From NCBI GenBank assembly GCA_937907435.1, contig CALCIA010000072.1:1-5543 (forward strand): a DNA stretch of 5,543 nucleotides. Direction: 5' to 3'. This DNA is from an uncultured Actinomycetes bacterium (GTDB lineage Bacteria; Actinomycetota; Thermoleophilia; Solirubrobacterales; 70-9). Below the pieces are notes generated by a model. It was given only the letters and a program-made list of their open reading frames with translations, had not been told where the DNA came from and ran no database searches. Each line of letters starts with the position of its first letter. Position 1 is the stretch's first letter. The position numbers were made by a program, and so were the translations under genes. Below are positions 1-5,537 of this stretch, one piece after another.

Positions 1-1505
1 CGGTGGTGACGATCATGGGCCACGTCGACCACGGCAAGACCTCGCTGCTGGACGCGATCCGCTCGACCCAGGTCGCCGCGGGCGAGGCCGGCGGCATCAC
101 CCAGCACATCGGCGCCTACCAGGTCCACCACGAAGACAAGACGATCACCTTCCTTGACACCCCCGGCCACGCCGCGTTCACCGCGATGCGCGCCCGCGGC
201 GCCAAGGTCACCGACGTGGTGGTCGTGGTCGTCGCCGCCGACGACGGCGTCATGCCGCAGACCAAAGAGGCGATCGACCACGCCCGCGCCGCCGACGTGC
301 CGATGCTGGTCGCGGTCAACAAGATCGACAAAGAGGGCGCCAACCCGGAACGGGTCCGCACCGAGCTGGCCCAGGAGGGGATCACCCCGGAGGAATGGGG
401 CGGCGACGTGATCTTCTGTGACGTCTCGGCGAAGTCCCACCAGGGGCTGGAGGAGCTGCTCGAGTCGATCCTCCTGGTCACCGAGCTGGAGGAGCTCTCG
501 GCCAACCCCGACGCGCCCGCCTCGGGCAACGTGATCGAGTCCCAGCTCGACCCGGGCCGCGGCCCGGTCGTCACCGTGCTGGTCTCCCGCGGCACGCTCC
601 GCGTCGGTGACTCGCTGGTCGCCGGGCCGCAGTGGGGCCGCGTCCGCGCGATGCACGACTTCCGTGGCGAGGTCGTCACCGAGGCGGTCCCCGGCATGCC
701 GGTTGAGGTGCTCGGCTTCGACGGCGTCGCCGACGCGGGCGAGTTCGTGCAGACGGTCGAGAACGACCGCGAGGCCCGCCGCCAGGCCCAGGAGCGCGCC
801 GACCGCCTGCAGCGCGAGGCGCTCGCCCGTCGCAACGCCCGCAAGGTCAGCCTCGACGAGGTCTTCGCGCGCGCCCAGGCCGGCGACATCAAGGAGCTCG
901 ACATCGTCCTCAAGGCCGATGTCGCGGGCTCGCTGGAGGCGCTCCAGGACGAGCTCGCGAAAGTGCCGCAGGAGCGGGTCGCGATCAACATCATCCACTC
1001 GCAGACCGGTGGCATCAACGAGTCCGACGTGATGCTGGCCTCCGCCTCGGAGGCGATCATCATCGGCTTCAACGTGCGGCCGCTGGCCGACGCGCGCCGG
1101 GCCGCCAACCGCGAGGGCGTCGACATCCGCACCTACTCGGTCATCTACAAAATCACCGAAGACCTGCGCAACGCGATGGAGGGCCTGCTGGAGGCGGTCG
1201 AGGTCGAGGAGACGGTCGGCGAGGCCGTCGTCAAAGAGACCTTCAAAGCCTCGAAAGTGGGGCGGATCGCCGGCTGTCAGGTGGCCGAGGGCAAAGCGGT
1301 GCGCGCCGCCAGCGTGCGCCTGCTGCGCGAGGGCACCGTGGTCTGGACCGGCAAACTCGCCTCGCTGCGGCGCTTCAAAGACGACGTCGCCGAGGTCGAG
1401 GAGGGCCAGGAGTGCGGGATCGTGCTGGAGGGCTACGCGGACGTCAAGGAGGGCGACGTGATCGAGTTCTTCCAGACCAAACAGGTCGAGCAGACCCTCG
1501 AGTAG
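1..1505 (+). CDS. infB: Translation initiation factor IF-2, C-terminal part (5' end outside window)
   Basis: IF2 is the GTPase that brings fMet-tRNA to the 30S subunit and promotes 50S joining. The visible 500 codons start inside the G domain, with no real start codon here; the first full codon is at base 3. Numbering from that codon, the GTPase motifs are G1 GHVDHGKT (6-13), a switch I region with AGGITQHIGAY (29-39), G3 DTPGH (52-56), G4 NKID (106-109) and G5 SAK (142-144). A beta-barrel domain II follows (about 170-260), then an Arg/Glu/Ala-rich linker helix (about 253-295), the IF2 domain 3 (about 298-395) and the C2 domain that recognises fMet-tRNA (about 405-498), including IAGCQV (422-427). 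All catalytic motifs look intact and the C-terminus is complete. The missing part is the variable N-terminal region. The stop TAG is 6 bp before rbfA, the usual operon neighbour. Identification is secure. Confidence 0.98.
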   Translation, partial: VVTIMGHVDHGKTSLLDAIRSTQVAAGEAGGITQHIGAYQVHHEDKTITFLDTPGHAAFTAMRARGAKVTDVVVVVVAADDGVMPQTKEAIDHARAADVPMLVAVNKIDKEGANPERVRTELAQEGITPEEWGGDVIFCDVSAKSHQGLEELLESILLVTELEELSANPDAPASGNVIESQLDPGRGPVVTVLVSRGTLRVGDSLVAGPQWGRVRAMHDFRGEVVTEAVPGMPVEVLGFDGVADAGEFVQTVENDREARRQAQERADRLQREALARRNARKVSLDEVFARAQAGDIKELDIVLKADVAGSLEALQDELAKVPQERVAINIIHSQTGGINESDVMLASASEAIIIGFNVRPLADARRAANREGVDIRTYSVIYKITEDLRNAMEGLLEAVEVEETVGEAVVKETFKASKVGRIAGCQVAEGKAVRAASVRLLREGTVVWTGKLASLRRFKDDVAEVEEGQECGIVLEGYADVKEGDVIEFFQTKQVEQTLE

Positions 1506-1511
1506 GGTGCG

Positions 1512-1862
1512 ATGGCCGGCGCGCGCATGCGGCGGGTCGACGAGGCGATGCGGGAGATCGTCGCTGCCACCGTCGCCGAACTCGCCGATCCCAGGCTCGG
1601 ATTCGTCACCGTGACCGGCGTCGAGACCAGTCCCGACCTGCGCACCGCCAAGGTCTTCGTGAGCGTTCTTGGCGACTTGACTGAGCGCGACGCTACGCTG
1701 GATGCCTTGCGTTCCTCCCACGGGGTGATCCAATCGCGGATCGCGGCCGAGACCCGGATGAAGCGCACGCCTACCTTGACCTTCCATTACGACGACACGA
1801 TCGAGAAGGGAGTGCGGATCTCCCGGCTGCTCGACGAGGGCGGGGAGGACGCCGAGCGATGA
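1512..1862 (+). CDS. rbfA: 30S ribosome-binding factor A
   Basis: RbfA is a small KH-fold protein that binds immature 30S subunits and assists 16S rRNA 5'-end maturation and cold adaptation. The 116-residue product has the usual family length and pattern: an N-terminal helix with MRRVDEAMREIVAATVAEL, the strand region DPRLGFVTVTGVETSPDLRTAKVFVSVLG, and the C-terminal RMKRTPTLTFHYDDTIEKG segment matching the family's R-x-x-P-x-L-x-F-x-x-D motif. The ATG at 1512 lies 6 bp after the infB stop; the nearby GTG at 1507 is out of frame, so the ATG is favoured. A weak purine run (AGGG, 1504-1507) precedes it. The gene's stop overlaps the next start as ATGA (1859-1862), implying translational coupling. 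A stretch around 1665-1735 uses more A/T-ending codons than its neighbours, without any frame break. Confidence 0.95.
   Translation: MAGARMRRVDEAMREIVAATVAELADPRLGFVTVTGVETSPDLRTAKVFVSVLGDLTERDATLDALRSSHGVIQSRIAAETRMKRTPTLTFHYDDTIEKGVRISRLLDEGGEDAER
1844..1848 (+). promoter_or_regulatory. Probable Shine-Dalgarno for the DHH phosphoesterase gene
   Basis: GGAGG lies inside the 3' end of rbfA, 10 nt before the ATG at 1859. It is the clearest ribosome-binding site in the window and supports that start together with the ATGA overlap. Confidence 0.6.
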
Positions 1863-2908
1863 GCGACCTCACCACCACACCGGCGGTGAAGGACGTCGCC
1901 GACGGCGCGACTCCCGACCCCGCCACGCGGAGCGACCTCGAGCGGATGGTCGCCGAGCTGAGCTCCCATGACCGCTTCCTGCTGACCGCCCACGAGGGGC
2001 CCGACGGCGACGCGCTCGGCTCGCTGCTCGGCATGCACCACCTGCTGAAGAAGATCGGCAAGGACTCGGTGATGTTCCTCGCCGCGAAGGAGTTCCCGCT
2101 GCCGATCGAGTACCGCTTCCTGCCCCTGGAGGAGGTCTTCCACGAGGCCCCCGCGGACGTCGCCGACCGGGTCATCGTCTTCCTCGACTGCGGCAACATC
2201 GACCGGATGCCGGTCGACTTCCTGGTCGACGGCGGCAAGCGCAAGCTGAACATCGACCACCACCACGACAACACCCGCTTCGGCGACGTCGACCTGGTCA
2301 TGCCCGGCGCCTCCTGCACGGCCGAGATCGTCTACGACATCGCCCACCTGCTCGGGGTCCCGATCGACGCCGAGATGGCGATGCCGCTGTACGTCGGGTT
2401 GGTCACCGACACCGGCAAATTCATGTACGAGAACACCAACGCCCACACCCACCGGGTGGCGGCGGAGCTGATCGACGCCGGGGTCGACGTCGACGACACC
2501 TACCGGCGTCTCTACGAGCACGTGCCGATCGAGAAGCTGCGGCTGGTCGCGCGGGCGCTGGACGGGATCGCCCGCCACTGCGACGACCGCCTGGTGGTCA
2601 GCTACATCACCGCCGAGGACTACGCCGCGACCGGCGCCGGGGAGGAGATGACCGAGGGTGTGATCGACCACCTGCGCTCGATCGAAGGGACCAAGGTCGC
2701 CGCCGTGATCCGCGATCTCGGCAACCGTGGTCGCGCCGCCCGCAAGGTGAGCCTGCGCTCCAGCGAGGGCGACGTCGATGTCTCCGCGATCGCCCGCAAG
2801 CAGGGGGGAGGCGGCCACAAACGCGCCGCCGGCTTCTCCACCGACGACGACCTGCCGACGCTCGTCGACTTCCTCTGCGGCGAGGTCAAGGACCAGCTCG
2901 GCGACTAG
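1859..2908 (+). CDS. nrnA: DHH/DHHA1 phosphoesterase, NrnA-like (nanoRNase / pAp phosphatase)
   Basis: This 349-residue protein has the full signature of the DHH superfamily, Mn-dependent phosphoesterases. Visible motifs are HEGPDGDALGS (45-55, metal-binding motif I), FLDCG (108-112, motif II), the signature NIDHHHDN (131-138, motif III) and TDTGKF (183-188, motif IV). The C-terminal DHHA1 substrate-binding domain ends with the glycine-rich GGGGHKRAAG (316-325). Length and two-domain arrangement match NrnA/Rv2837c-type enzymes, which degrade 2-5 nt RNAs, dephosphorylate pAp, or cleave linear cyclic-dinucleotide products. Which substrate applies cannot be read from sequence. The first 25-30 residues are acidic/Thr-Ala-rich and look non-conserved. 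A position between rbfA and truB is common for this family in Gram-positive operons. Start chosen from the ATGA overlap with rbfA and the GGAGG at 1844-1848. Confidence 0.9.
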   Translation: MSDLTTTPAVKDVADGATPDPATRSDLERMVAELSSHDRFLLTAHEGPDGDALGSLLGMHHLLKKIGKDSVMFLAAKEFPLPIEYRFLPLEEVFHEAPADVADRVIVFLDCGNIDRMPVDFLVDGGKRKLNIDHHHDNTRFGDVDLVMPGASCTAEIVYDIAHLLGVPIDAEMAMPLYVGLVTDTGKFMYENTNAHTHRVAAELIDAGVDVDDTYRRLYEHVPIEKLRLVARALDGIARHCDDRLVVSYITAEDYAATGAGEEMTEGVIDHLRSIEGTKVAAVIRDLGNRGRAARKVSLRSSEGDVDVSAIARKQGGGGHKRAAGFSTDDDLPTLVDFLCGEVKDQLGD

Positions 2909-2928
2909 GCGCCGACCCCGGGACCGCG

Positions 2929-3582
2929 ATGGCGCAGATCGACACCGCCGGCGCGGTGCTGCTCCTCGACAAGCCGGCCGGGAGGACCTCGCACGACGTC
3001 GTCGCCGCGGTGCGCCGCGAGCGCGGCGTGAAGGCGGGGCACGCGGGGACGCTCGACCCCTTCGCCACCGGCCTCCTGCTGGTGCTGCTCGGCACGGCGA
3101 CGCGGCTGCAGCGCTTCCTCGTCGGCCTGCCGAAGACCTACCTGGCGACCGCGCGGCTCGGCTGGACCTCGACCACCGGCGACCCCGACGGCGAGCTGAC
3201 CGAGACCGGCGTCGTGCCCGAGTCCCTGGAGCTGCCGACCGGGACGGTGCGCCAGCGGGTGCCGATGACCTCGGCGGTGCGGGTGGGCGGCGAGCGCCTC
3301 TACAAGAAGGCCCACCGGGGGGAGACGATCGAGACGCCGGTGCGCGACGTCGAGGTCCACCGGGCCGAGCTGCTGTCGGCCGGCGACGGCCTGGCCCACT
3401 ACGAGATCGAGTGCAGCGCCGGGACCTACGTGCGGACGCTGATCGAGACGCTGGGCGACGCCTACTGCTCGGATCTGCGCCGCGTGGCGGTCGGCCCGTT
3501 CCGGGTCGAGGAGGCCGGACGGGAGGTCCCCACGGCCGAGGTGGCGGAGTTGGTGCCTGCCGTAGGCGACGCGCTGCGATGA
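2929..3582 (+). CDS. truB: tRNA pseudouridine(55) synthase, short form lacking the C-terminal PUA domain
   Basis: TruB converts U55 in the tRNA T-loop to pseudouridine. Motifs seen: LLLDKPAGRTSHDVV (11-25), the catalytic loop GHAGTLDPFATGLL (37-50) with Asp43 as the expected nucleophile, KTY (69-71) with the base-stacking Tyr, CSAGTYVRTL (162-171) with the active-site Tyr167 and Arg169, and LRRVAVGPF (183-191). At 217 residues it is much shorter than E. coli TruB (314). It stops about 26 residues after the VGPF motif, so no PUA-like domain is present, and the segment before the SA-x-(K/R)-x-x-G motif is also compact. That motif reads QRVPMTSAVRVGG, where families usually show Q-x-P-P-x-Y-S-A-x-K-x-x-G. 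Catalytic residues are intact, so it is probably functional. The ATG at 2929 follows the upstream stop by 20 nt with a weak GGGA at 2920-2923. Its stop is part of an ATGA (3579-3582). Confidence 0.94.
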   Translation: MAQIDTAGAVLLLDKPAGRTSHDVVAAVRRERGVKAGHAGTLDPFATGLLLVLLGTATRLQRFLVGLPKTYLATARLGWTSTTGDPDGELTETGVVPESLELPTGTVRQRVPMTSAVRVGGERLYKKAHRGETIETPVRDVEVHRAELLSAGDGLAHYEIECSAGTYVRTLIETLGDAYCSDLRRVAVGPFRVEEAGREVPTAEVAELVPAVGDALR

Positions 3583-3583
3583 T

Positions 3584-3751
3584 TAGCGCCGTGCCTGGCA
3601 ACGTTCACCCTCTCTGGCTTGCCCTCGCCGCGCCCAGCGGCGTCCTCGACCGCTCGACGTGGCGAATGCGGGCGTCCTTCGGGTCTGCGTCCTTGCTGGT
3701 CGCGCCGATTGCGGCGCCAGAACCGGGCAAACGCCACCAGGCACGGCGCTA
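3584..3751. repeat. 168-bp long inverted-repeat element between truB and ribF
   Basis: The ends are a perfect 15-bp inverted repeat: TAGCGCCGTGCCTGG at 3584-3598 and CCAGGCACGGCGCTA at 3737-3751. The pairing continues inward: 3599-3610 opposite 3725-3736 has 7 Watson-Crick pairs plus 5 positions that are A/C mismatches on the plus strand but G-U pairs in a minus-strand RNA. CTGGC (3614-3618) then pairs with GCCAG (3716-3720) across a small internal loop. Inside are two further 6-bp hairpins: CGCCGC/GCGGCG (3626-3631 with 3637-3642) and GCGCCG/CGGCGC (3702-3707 with 3712-3717, loop ATTG; this one overlaps the long stem by two bases). The direct repeat GCGTCCTT occurs at 3672-3679 and 3687-3694. 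The element fills the only long gap in the operon core, starting 2 nt after the truB stop and ending 4 nt before the ribF ATG. No flanking target-site duplication is obvious. A small transposable element or a structured RNA are both possible. Confidence 0.85.
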
Positions 3752-3755
3752 GCTG

Positions 3756-4658
3756 ATGTCGATCAAGGTCACTCGTCTCGAGGACGCGGAGCCGCGCGCC
3801 CGCGATGTCGCCATCGGCACGTTCGACGGTGTCCACCTCGGCCACCGCGCGGTGATCGAGGGCATGGACACCGTCCTCACTTTCGAGCCGCACCCGCTGG
3901 AGGTGCTGCACCCTGACAAGGCGCCCAAGTTGATCAACTCGCTGGAGGTGAAGCGCGACGTGCTCGACGGCCTCGGGGTCGAGGAGCTCGTCGTCATCCA
4001 CTTCGACGAGGAGTTCTCGCACCGCAGCGCCGAGGAGTTCATCTCCTACGCCTTGGTCGAGAAGCTGGGCGCGCGCCGCGTCGCGGTCGGCGAGAACTTC
4101 CACTTCGGGGCGAAAGCGCGCGGCACGCCCGCGATGCTGGCCGCCCATCCGGAGTTCGAGACCCGGATCCAGAAGATGGTCGAGGTCGACGGCGAGACCG
4201 TCTCCTCCTCGCGCATCCGCGCCGAGATCGCCGCCGGCGACATGGAGGGCGCGCGCCGTTGCCTCGGCGTGCCCTACATGCTCGAGGGCGAAGTGGTGGG
4301 CGGCGAGAGGCGCGGCCGTGAGCTCGGCTTCCCGACCGCCAACATCGTCCCCGACCCGCGCCTCGTCACGCCCGGCCACGGTATCTACGCGGCTTTCGCG
4401 AACGGCCACCCGGCGGCGGTCAACGTCGGCACCCGCCCGACCTTCGACTCCGACCTCGGCGTCCTCATCGAGACCTACCTGATCGACTTCTCCGGCGACC
4501 TCTACGGCCAGACGCTGCGCGTCGCCTTCGTCGCCAAGCTGCGCGACGAGCTGGCCTTCGACGACGTCGACGCGCTGGTGGCGCGGATGCACGGCGACGT
4601 CGATGACGCGCGGCGCATCTGCGCCGACTTTACCGAGGCCGCCGCACGGGGCGGCTGA
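3756..4658 (+). CDS. ribF: Bifunctional riboflavin kinase / FAD synthetase
   Basis: RibF phosphorylates riboflavin to FMN and adenylates FMN to FAD. The 300-residue protein shows the N-terminal nucleotidyltransferase module: GTFDGVHLGH (21-30, the G-x-F-D-G-x-H-x-G-H ATP site), TFEPHP (42-47), VGENFHFG (111-118) and SSSRIR (150-155). The C-terminal riboflavin kinase module has GRELGFPTANI (187-197), GIYAA (209-213), VNVGTRPTF (222-230) and ETYLIDFSGDLYG (from 239, Glu239 being the likely catalytic base). Between the HxGH site and TFEPHP there are only 11 residues, shorter than in E. coli-type RibF, where a helix and strand intervene; I recall this compact form from Thermoleophilia. The ATG at 3756 is 4 nt past the inverted repeat's right arm and has no visible Shine-Dalgarno, so translation may be inefficient or start by another route. 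No FMN riboswitch is visible upstream. Confidence 0.95.
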   Translation: MSIKVTRLEDAEPRARDVAIGTFDGVHLGHRAVIEGMDTVLTFEPHPLEVLHPDKAPKLINSLEVKRDVLDGLGVEELVVIHFDEEFSHRSAEEFISYALVEKLGARRVAVGENFHFGAKARGTPAMLAAHPEFETRIQKMVEVDGETVSSSRIRAEIAAGDMEGARRCLGVPYMLEGEVVGGERRGRELGFPTANIVPDPRLVTPGHGIYAAFANGHPAAVNVGTRPTFDSDLGVLIETYLIDFSGDLYGQTLRVAFVAKLRDELAFDDVDALVARMHGDVDDARRICADFTEAAARGG

Positions 4659-4670
4659 GCGGGGCGCTGT

Positions 4671-4678
4671 GCTACCTT
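4671..4678 (+). promoter_or_regulatory. Candidate extended -10 promoter element for rpsO
   Basis: TGCTACCTT (4670-4678) fits an extended -10 (TG-N-TANNNT). No recognisable -35 lies 16-18 bp upstream; the region 4650-4655 is GC-only. If used, transcription would start near 4685, leaving a leader of about 34 nt that consists almost entirely of the hairpin described next. The call rests on motif resemblance and position only. Confidence 0.4.
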
Positions 4679-4684
4679 GCTGCG

Positions 4685-4713
4685 AGCCGCGACCCGAGAG
4701 GGCCGCGCTTTTT
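4685..4713 (+). terminator. GNRA-loop hairpin followed by T5: terminator/attenuator-like leader before rpsO
   Basis: CGCG (4688-4691) pairs with CGCG (4704-4707). After a single A-C mismatch, CCC (4693-4695) pairs with GGG (4700-4702) around the tetraloop GAGA (4696-4699). Weak outer pairs (4685-4686 with 4709-4710) are possible. Five Ts follow at 4709-4713, and the rpsO ATG begins 5 nt later. This has the form of a Rho-independent terminator, but its position directly before the start codon suggests either attenuation/translation control of rpsO or termination of ribF transcripts. The only purine-rich, SD-like bases (GAGAGGG, 4696-4702) are in the loop and stem, 16 nt from the ATG. S15 is known to repress its own mRNA through leader structures in several bacterial groups; whether this hairpin does so is inference. 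Confidence 0.5.
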
Positions 4714-4718
4714 ACGAG

Positions 4719-4988
4719 ATGAGCCTGACCAAAGAGAAAAAAAGCGAGCTGATCGGCAAGTACGGCCGCGGCGACGGTGACACCGGCTCGGCCGAGGTCC
4801 AGGTCGCGCTGCTGACCGAGCGGATCAACGAACTCACCGATCACCTGCGTACGCACGCCAAGGACCACCACTCGCGCCGCGGCCTGCTGATGCTGGTCGG
4901 CAAGCGCCGGCGGATGCTCCGCTATCTCGAGCGCACGGACCTGGAGCGCTACCGCGCCCTGGTCGCCGACCTCGGCCTCCGTCGCTAG
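4719..4988 (+). CDS. rpsO: 30S ribosomal protein S15
   Basis: S15 is a primary 16S rRNA-binding protein that binds the h20-h22 three-way junction and h23 and nucleates the platform of the 30S subunit. The 89-residue product has exactly the length of E. coli S15 and the same signature: DTGSAEVQVALLTERIN (21-37), HLRTHAKDHHSRRGLL (42-57) containing the rRNA-contacting His42, Asp49, Ser52 and neighbouring arginines, and the C-terminal YRALVADLGLRR. The ATG at 4719 is chosen because MSLTKEKK matches the family N-terminus. An in-frame TTG at 4677 would add 14 residues translated from the promoter/hairpin region and is rejected. It is followed after only 2 nt by the peroxiredoxin gene. No canonical Shine-Dalgarno directly precedes it. 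Confidence 0.97.
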   Translation: MSLTKEKKSELIGKYGRGDGDTGSAEVQVALLTERINELTDHLRTHAKDHHSRRGLLMLVGKRRRMLRYLERTDLERYRALVADLGLRR

Positions 4989-4990
4989 CG

Positions 4991-5446
4991 ATGATCGCGG
5001 TCGGCGACGCGGCCCCCGACTTCACCGTCAAAGACCAGGACGGGGAAGAGGTCTCTCTCGCCGACTTCAAGGGCCGCAAGGTCCTGATCGCCTTCTACCC
5101 GCTCGACTTCAGCCCGGTCTGTTCCGACCAGCTCTCCGTCTACCAGGAGGGCGTCAAGGCCGACCTTGCCGACGCCGGCATCACCCTCGTCGGCCTCAGC
5201 GTCGACAGCCCCTACGCCCACAAGGCCTTCCAGGAGAAGCTCGGCATCGACACCGTCCTGCTCTCCGACTTCGAGCCCAAGGGCGCGACCGCCAAGGCCT
5301 TCGGCTCCTACATCGACGCCGCCGGCATCGCCAACCGCACCCTCGTCCTCATCGACGAGGACGGCAAGGTCGCCTGGACCTACGAGTCCCCGAGCCCCGG
5401 CGAGTTCCCGGGCCCGGATGTCGTGCGGCAAGCCATAAGCGCTTAG
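4991..5446 (+). CDS. One-cysteine peroxiredoxin (AhpC/TSA, Bcp/AhpE-like)
   Basis: This 151-residue thioredoxin-fold protein would reduce hydrogen peroxide or organic hydroperoxides in the cytoplasm; no signal peptide is visible. The N-terminus VGDAAPDFTVKDQDGEEVSLADFKG is the typical peroxiredoxin start. The active site is YPLDFSPVCSDQL, giving the P-x-x-x-(T/S)-x-x-C motif with Pro37, Ser41 (Ser in place of the commoner Thr) and peroxidatic Cys44. Arg116 in NRTLVLID is the probable conserved active-site arginine. Cys44 is the only cysteine, so no resolving cysteine exists and recycling must use an external thiol such as thioredoxin, mycoredoxin or a low-molecular-weight thiol. The length fits the Bcp/AhpE group. 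The ATG lies 2 nt after the rpsO stop, suggesting cotranscription, although no Shine-Dalgarno is evident. Subfamily assignment is less sure than the family. Confidence 0.92.
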   Translation: MIAVGDAAPDFTVKDQDGEEVSLADFKGRKVLIAFYPLDFSPVCSDQLSVYQEGVKADLADAGITLVGLSVDSPYAHKAFQEKLGIDTVLLSDFEPKGATAKAFGSYIDAAGIANRTLVLIDEDGKVAWTYESPSPGEFPGPDVVRQAISA

Positions 5447-5459
5447 GGGTTCAGGCCCC
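5446..5459 (+). other. Small GC hairpin immediately after the peroxiredoxin stop
   Basis: GGGG (5446-5449, starting at the last base of the stop codon) can pair with CCCC (5456-5459) around TTCAGG. It has no T tract, so it is at best a weak terminator or an mRNA 3'-end stabiliser. Confidence 0.3.
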
Positions 5460-5513
5460 GCAGGCCGGCGCCCGGGGAGGGCCGTGGTCCCGCAAGCTGG
5501 CGCCCGGGTAGGG
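5457..5513 (+). repeat. Imperfect direct repeat, two 25-bp units with a 32-bp period
   Basis: The units at 5457-5481 and 5489-5513 agree at 22 of 25 positions, beginning CCCGCA and containing the shared core GGCGCCCGGG. Each unit can form its own hairpin from CCCG and CGGG at its ends. Only two units are visible and the window ends 30 bp later, so the full extent and function are unknown. Confidence 0.7.
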
Positions 5514-5537
5514 GACGCGCCCCTCTCGCCACGGCCC
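5479..5537 (+). other. GC-rich nested inverted repeat downstream of the peroxiredoxin gene
   Basis: GGGCCGTGG (5479-5487) is perfectly complementary to CCACGGCCC (5529-5537). An inner hairpin AGGGG/CCCCT (5510-5514 with 5520-5524, loop ACGCG) lies between the arms. It may act as a transcription end or be the beginning of an RNA element continuing past the window. No T tract is present. Confidence 0.45.

Noticed and set aside
116..1132. 338-codon open frame on the minus strand opposite infB
   Set aside because: Ser/Arg/Thr-rich antisense shadow typical of high-GC DNA; the plus strand here encodes unmistakable IF2 motifs.
1677..1699. Internal promoter in rbfA (TTGACT and TACGCT)
   Set aside because: The two hexamers are only 11 bp apart, too close for a normal sigma-70-type promoter, and lie inside a coding region.
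1787..3601. 604-codon open frame on the minus strand
   Set aside because: Spans the DHH phosphoesterase and truB in antisense, has low-complexity Arg/Pro and Val/Asp runs, and shows no family motif.
3584..3751. Simple Rho-independent terminator after truB
   Set aside because: The arms are 138 bp apart, no T tract follows the right arm, and ribF begins 4 nt later.
2778..3752. 324-codon plus-strand frame overlapping the DHH gene, truB and the spacer
   Set aside because: Arg/Ala/Gly-rich out-of-frame translation of two well-identified genes; only its last 57 codons lie outside truB and are treated separately.
3583..3755. FMN riboswitch upstream of ribF
   Set aside because: The conserved RFN core sequences are not visible; the region is explained by the inverted repeat instead.
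4677..4718. Upstream TTG start extending S15 by 14 residues
   Set aside because: The extension would be translated from the promoter-like and hairpin region, while the ATG at 4719 gives exactly the family length and N-terminus.
3462..4871. 469-codon open frame on the minus strand
   Set aside because: Antisense shadow of truB end, ribF and rpsO; Val/Asp/Ala-rich with no recognisable domain.
5457..5513. CRISPR array
   Set aside because: Only two imperfect units with a 7-bp interval; no spacer-sized unique sequence and no cas genes.
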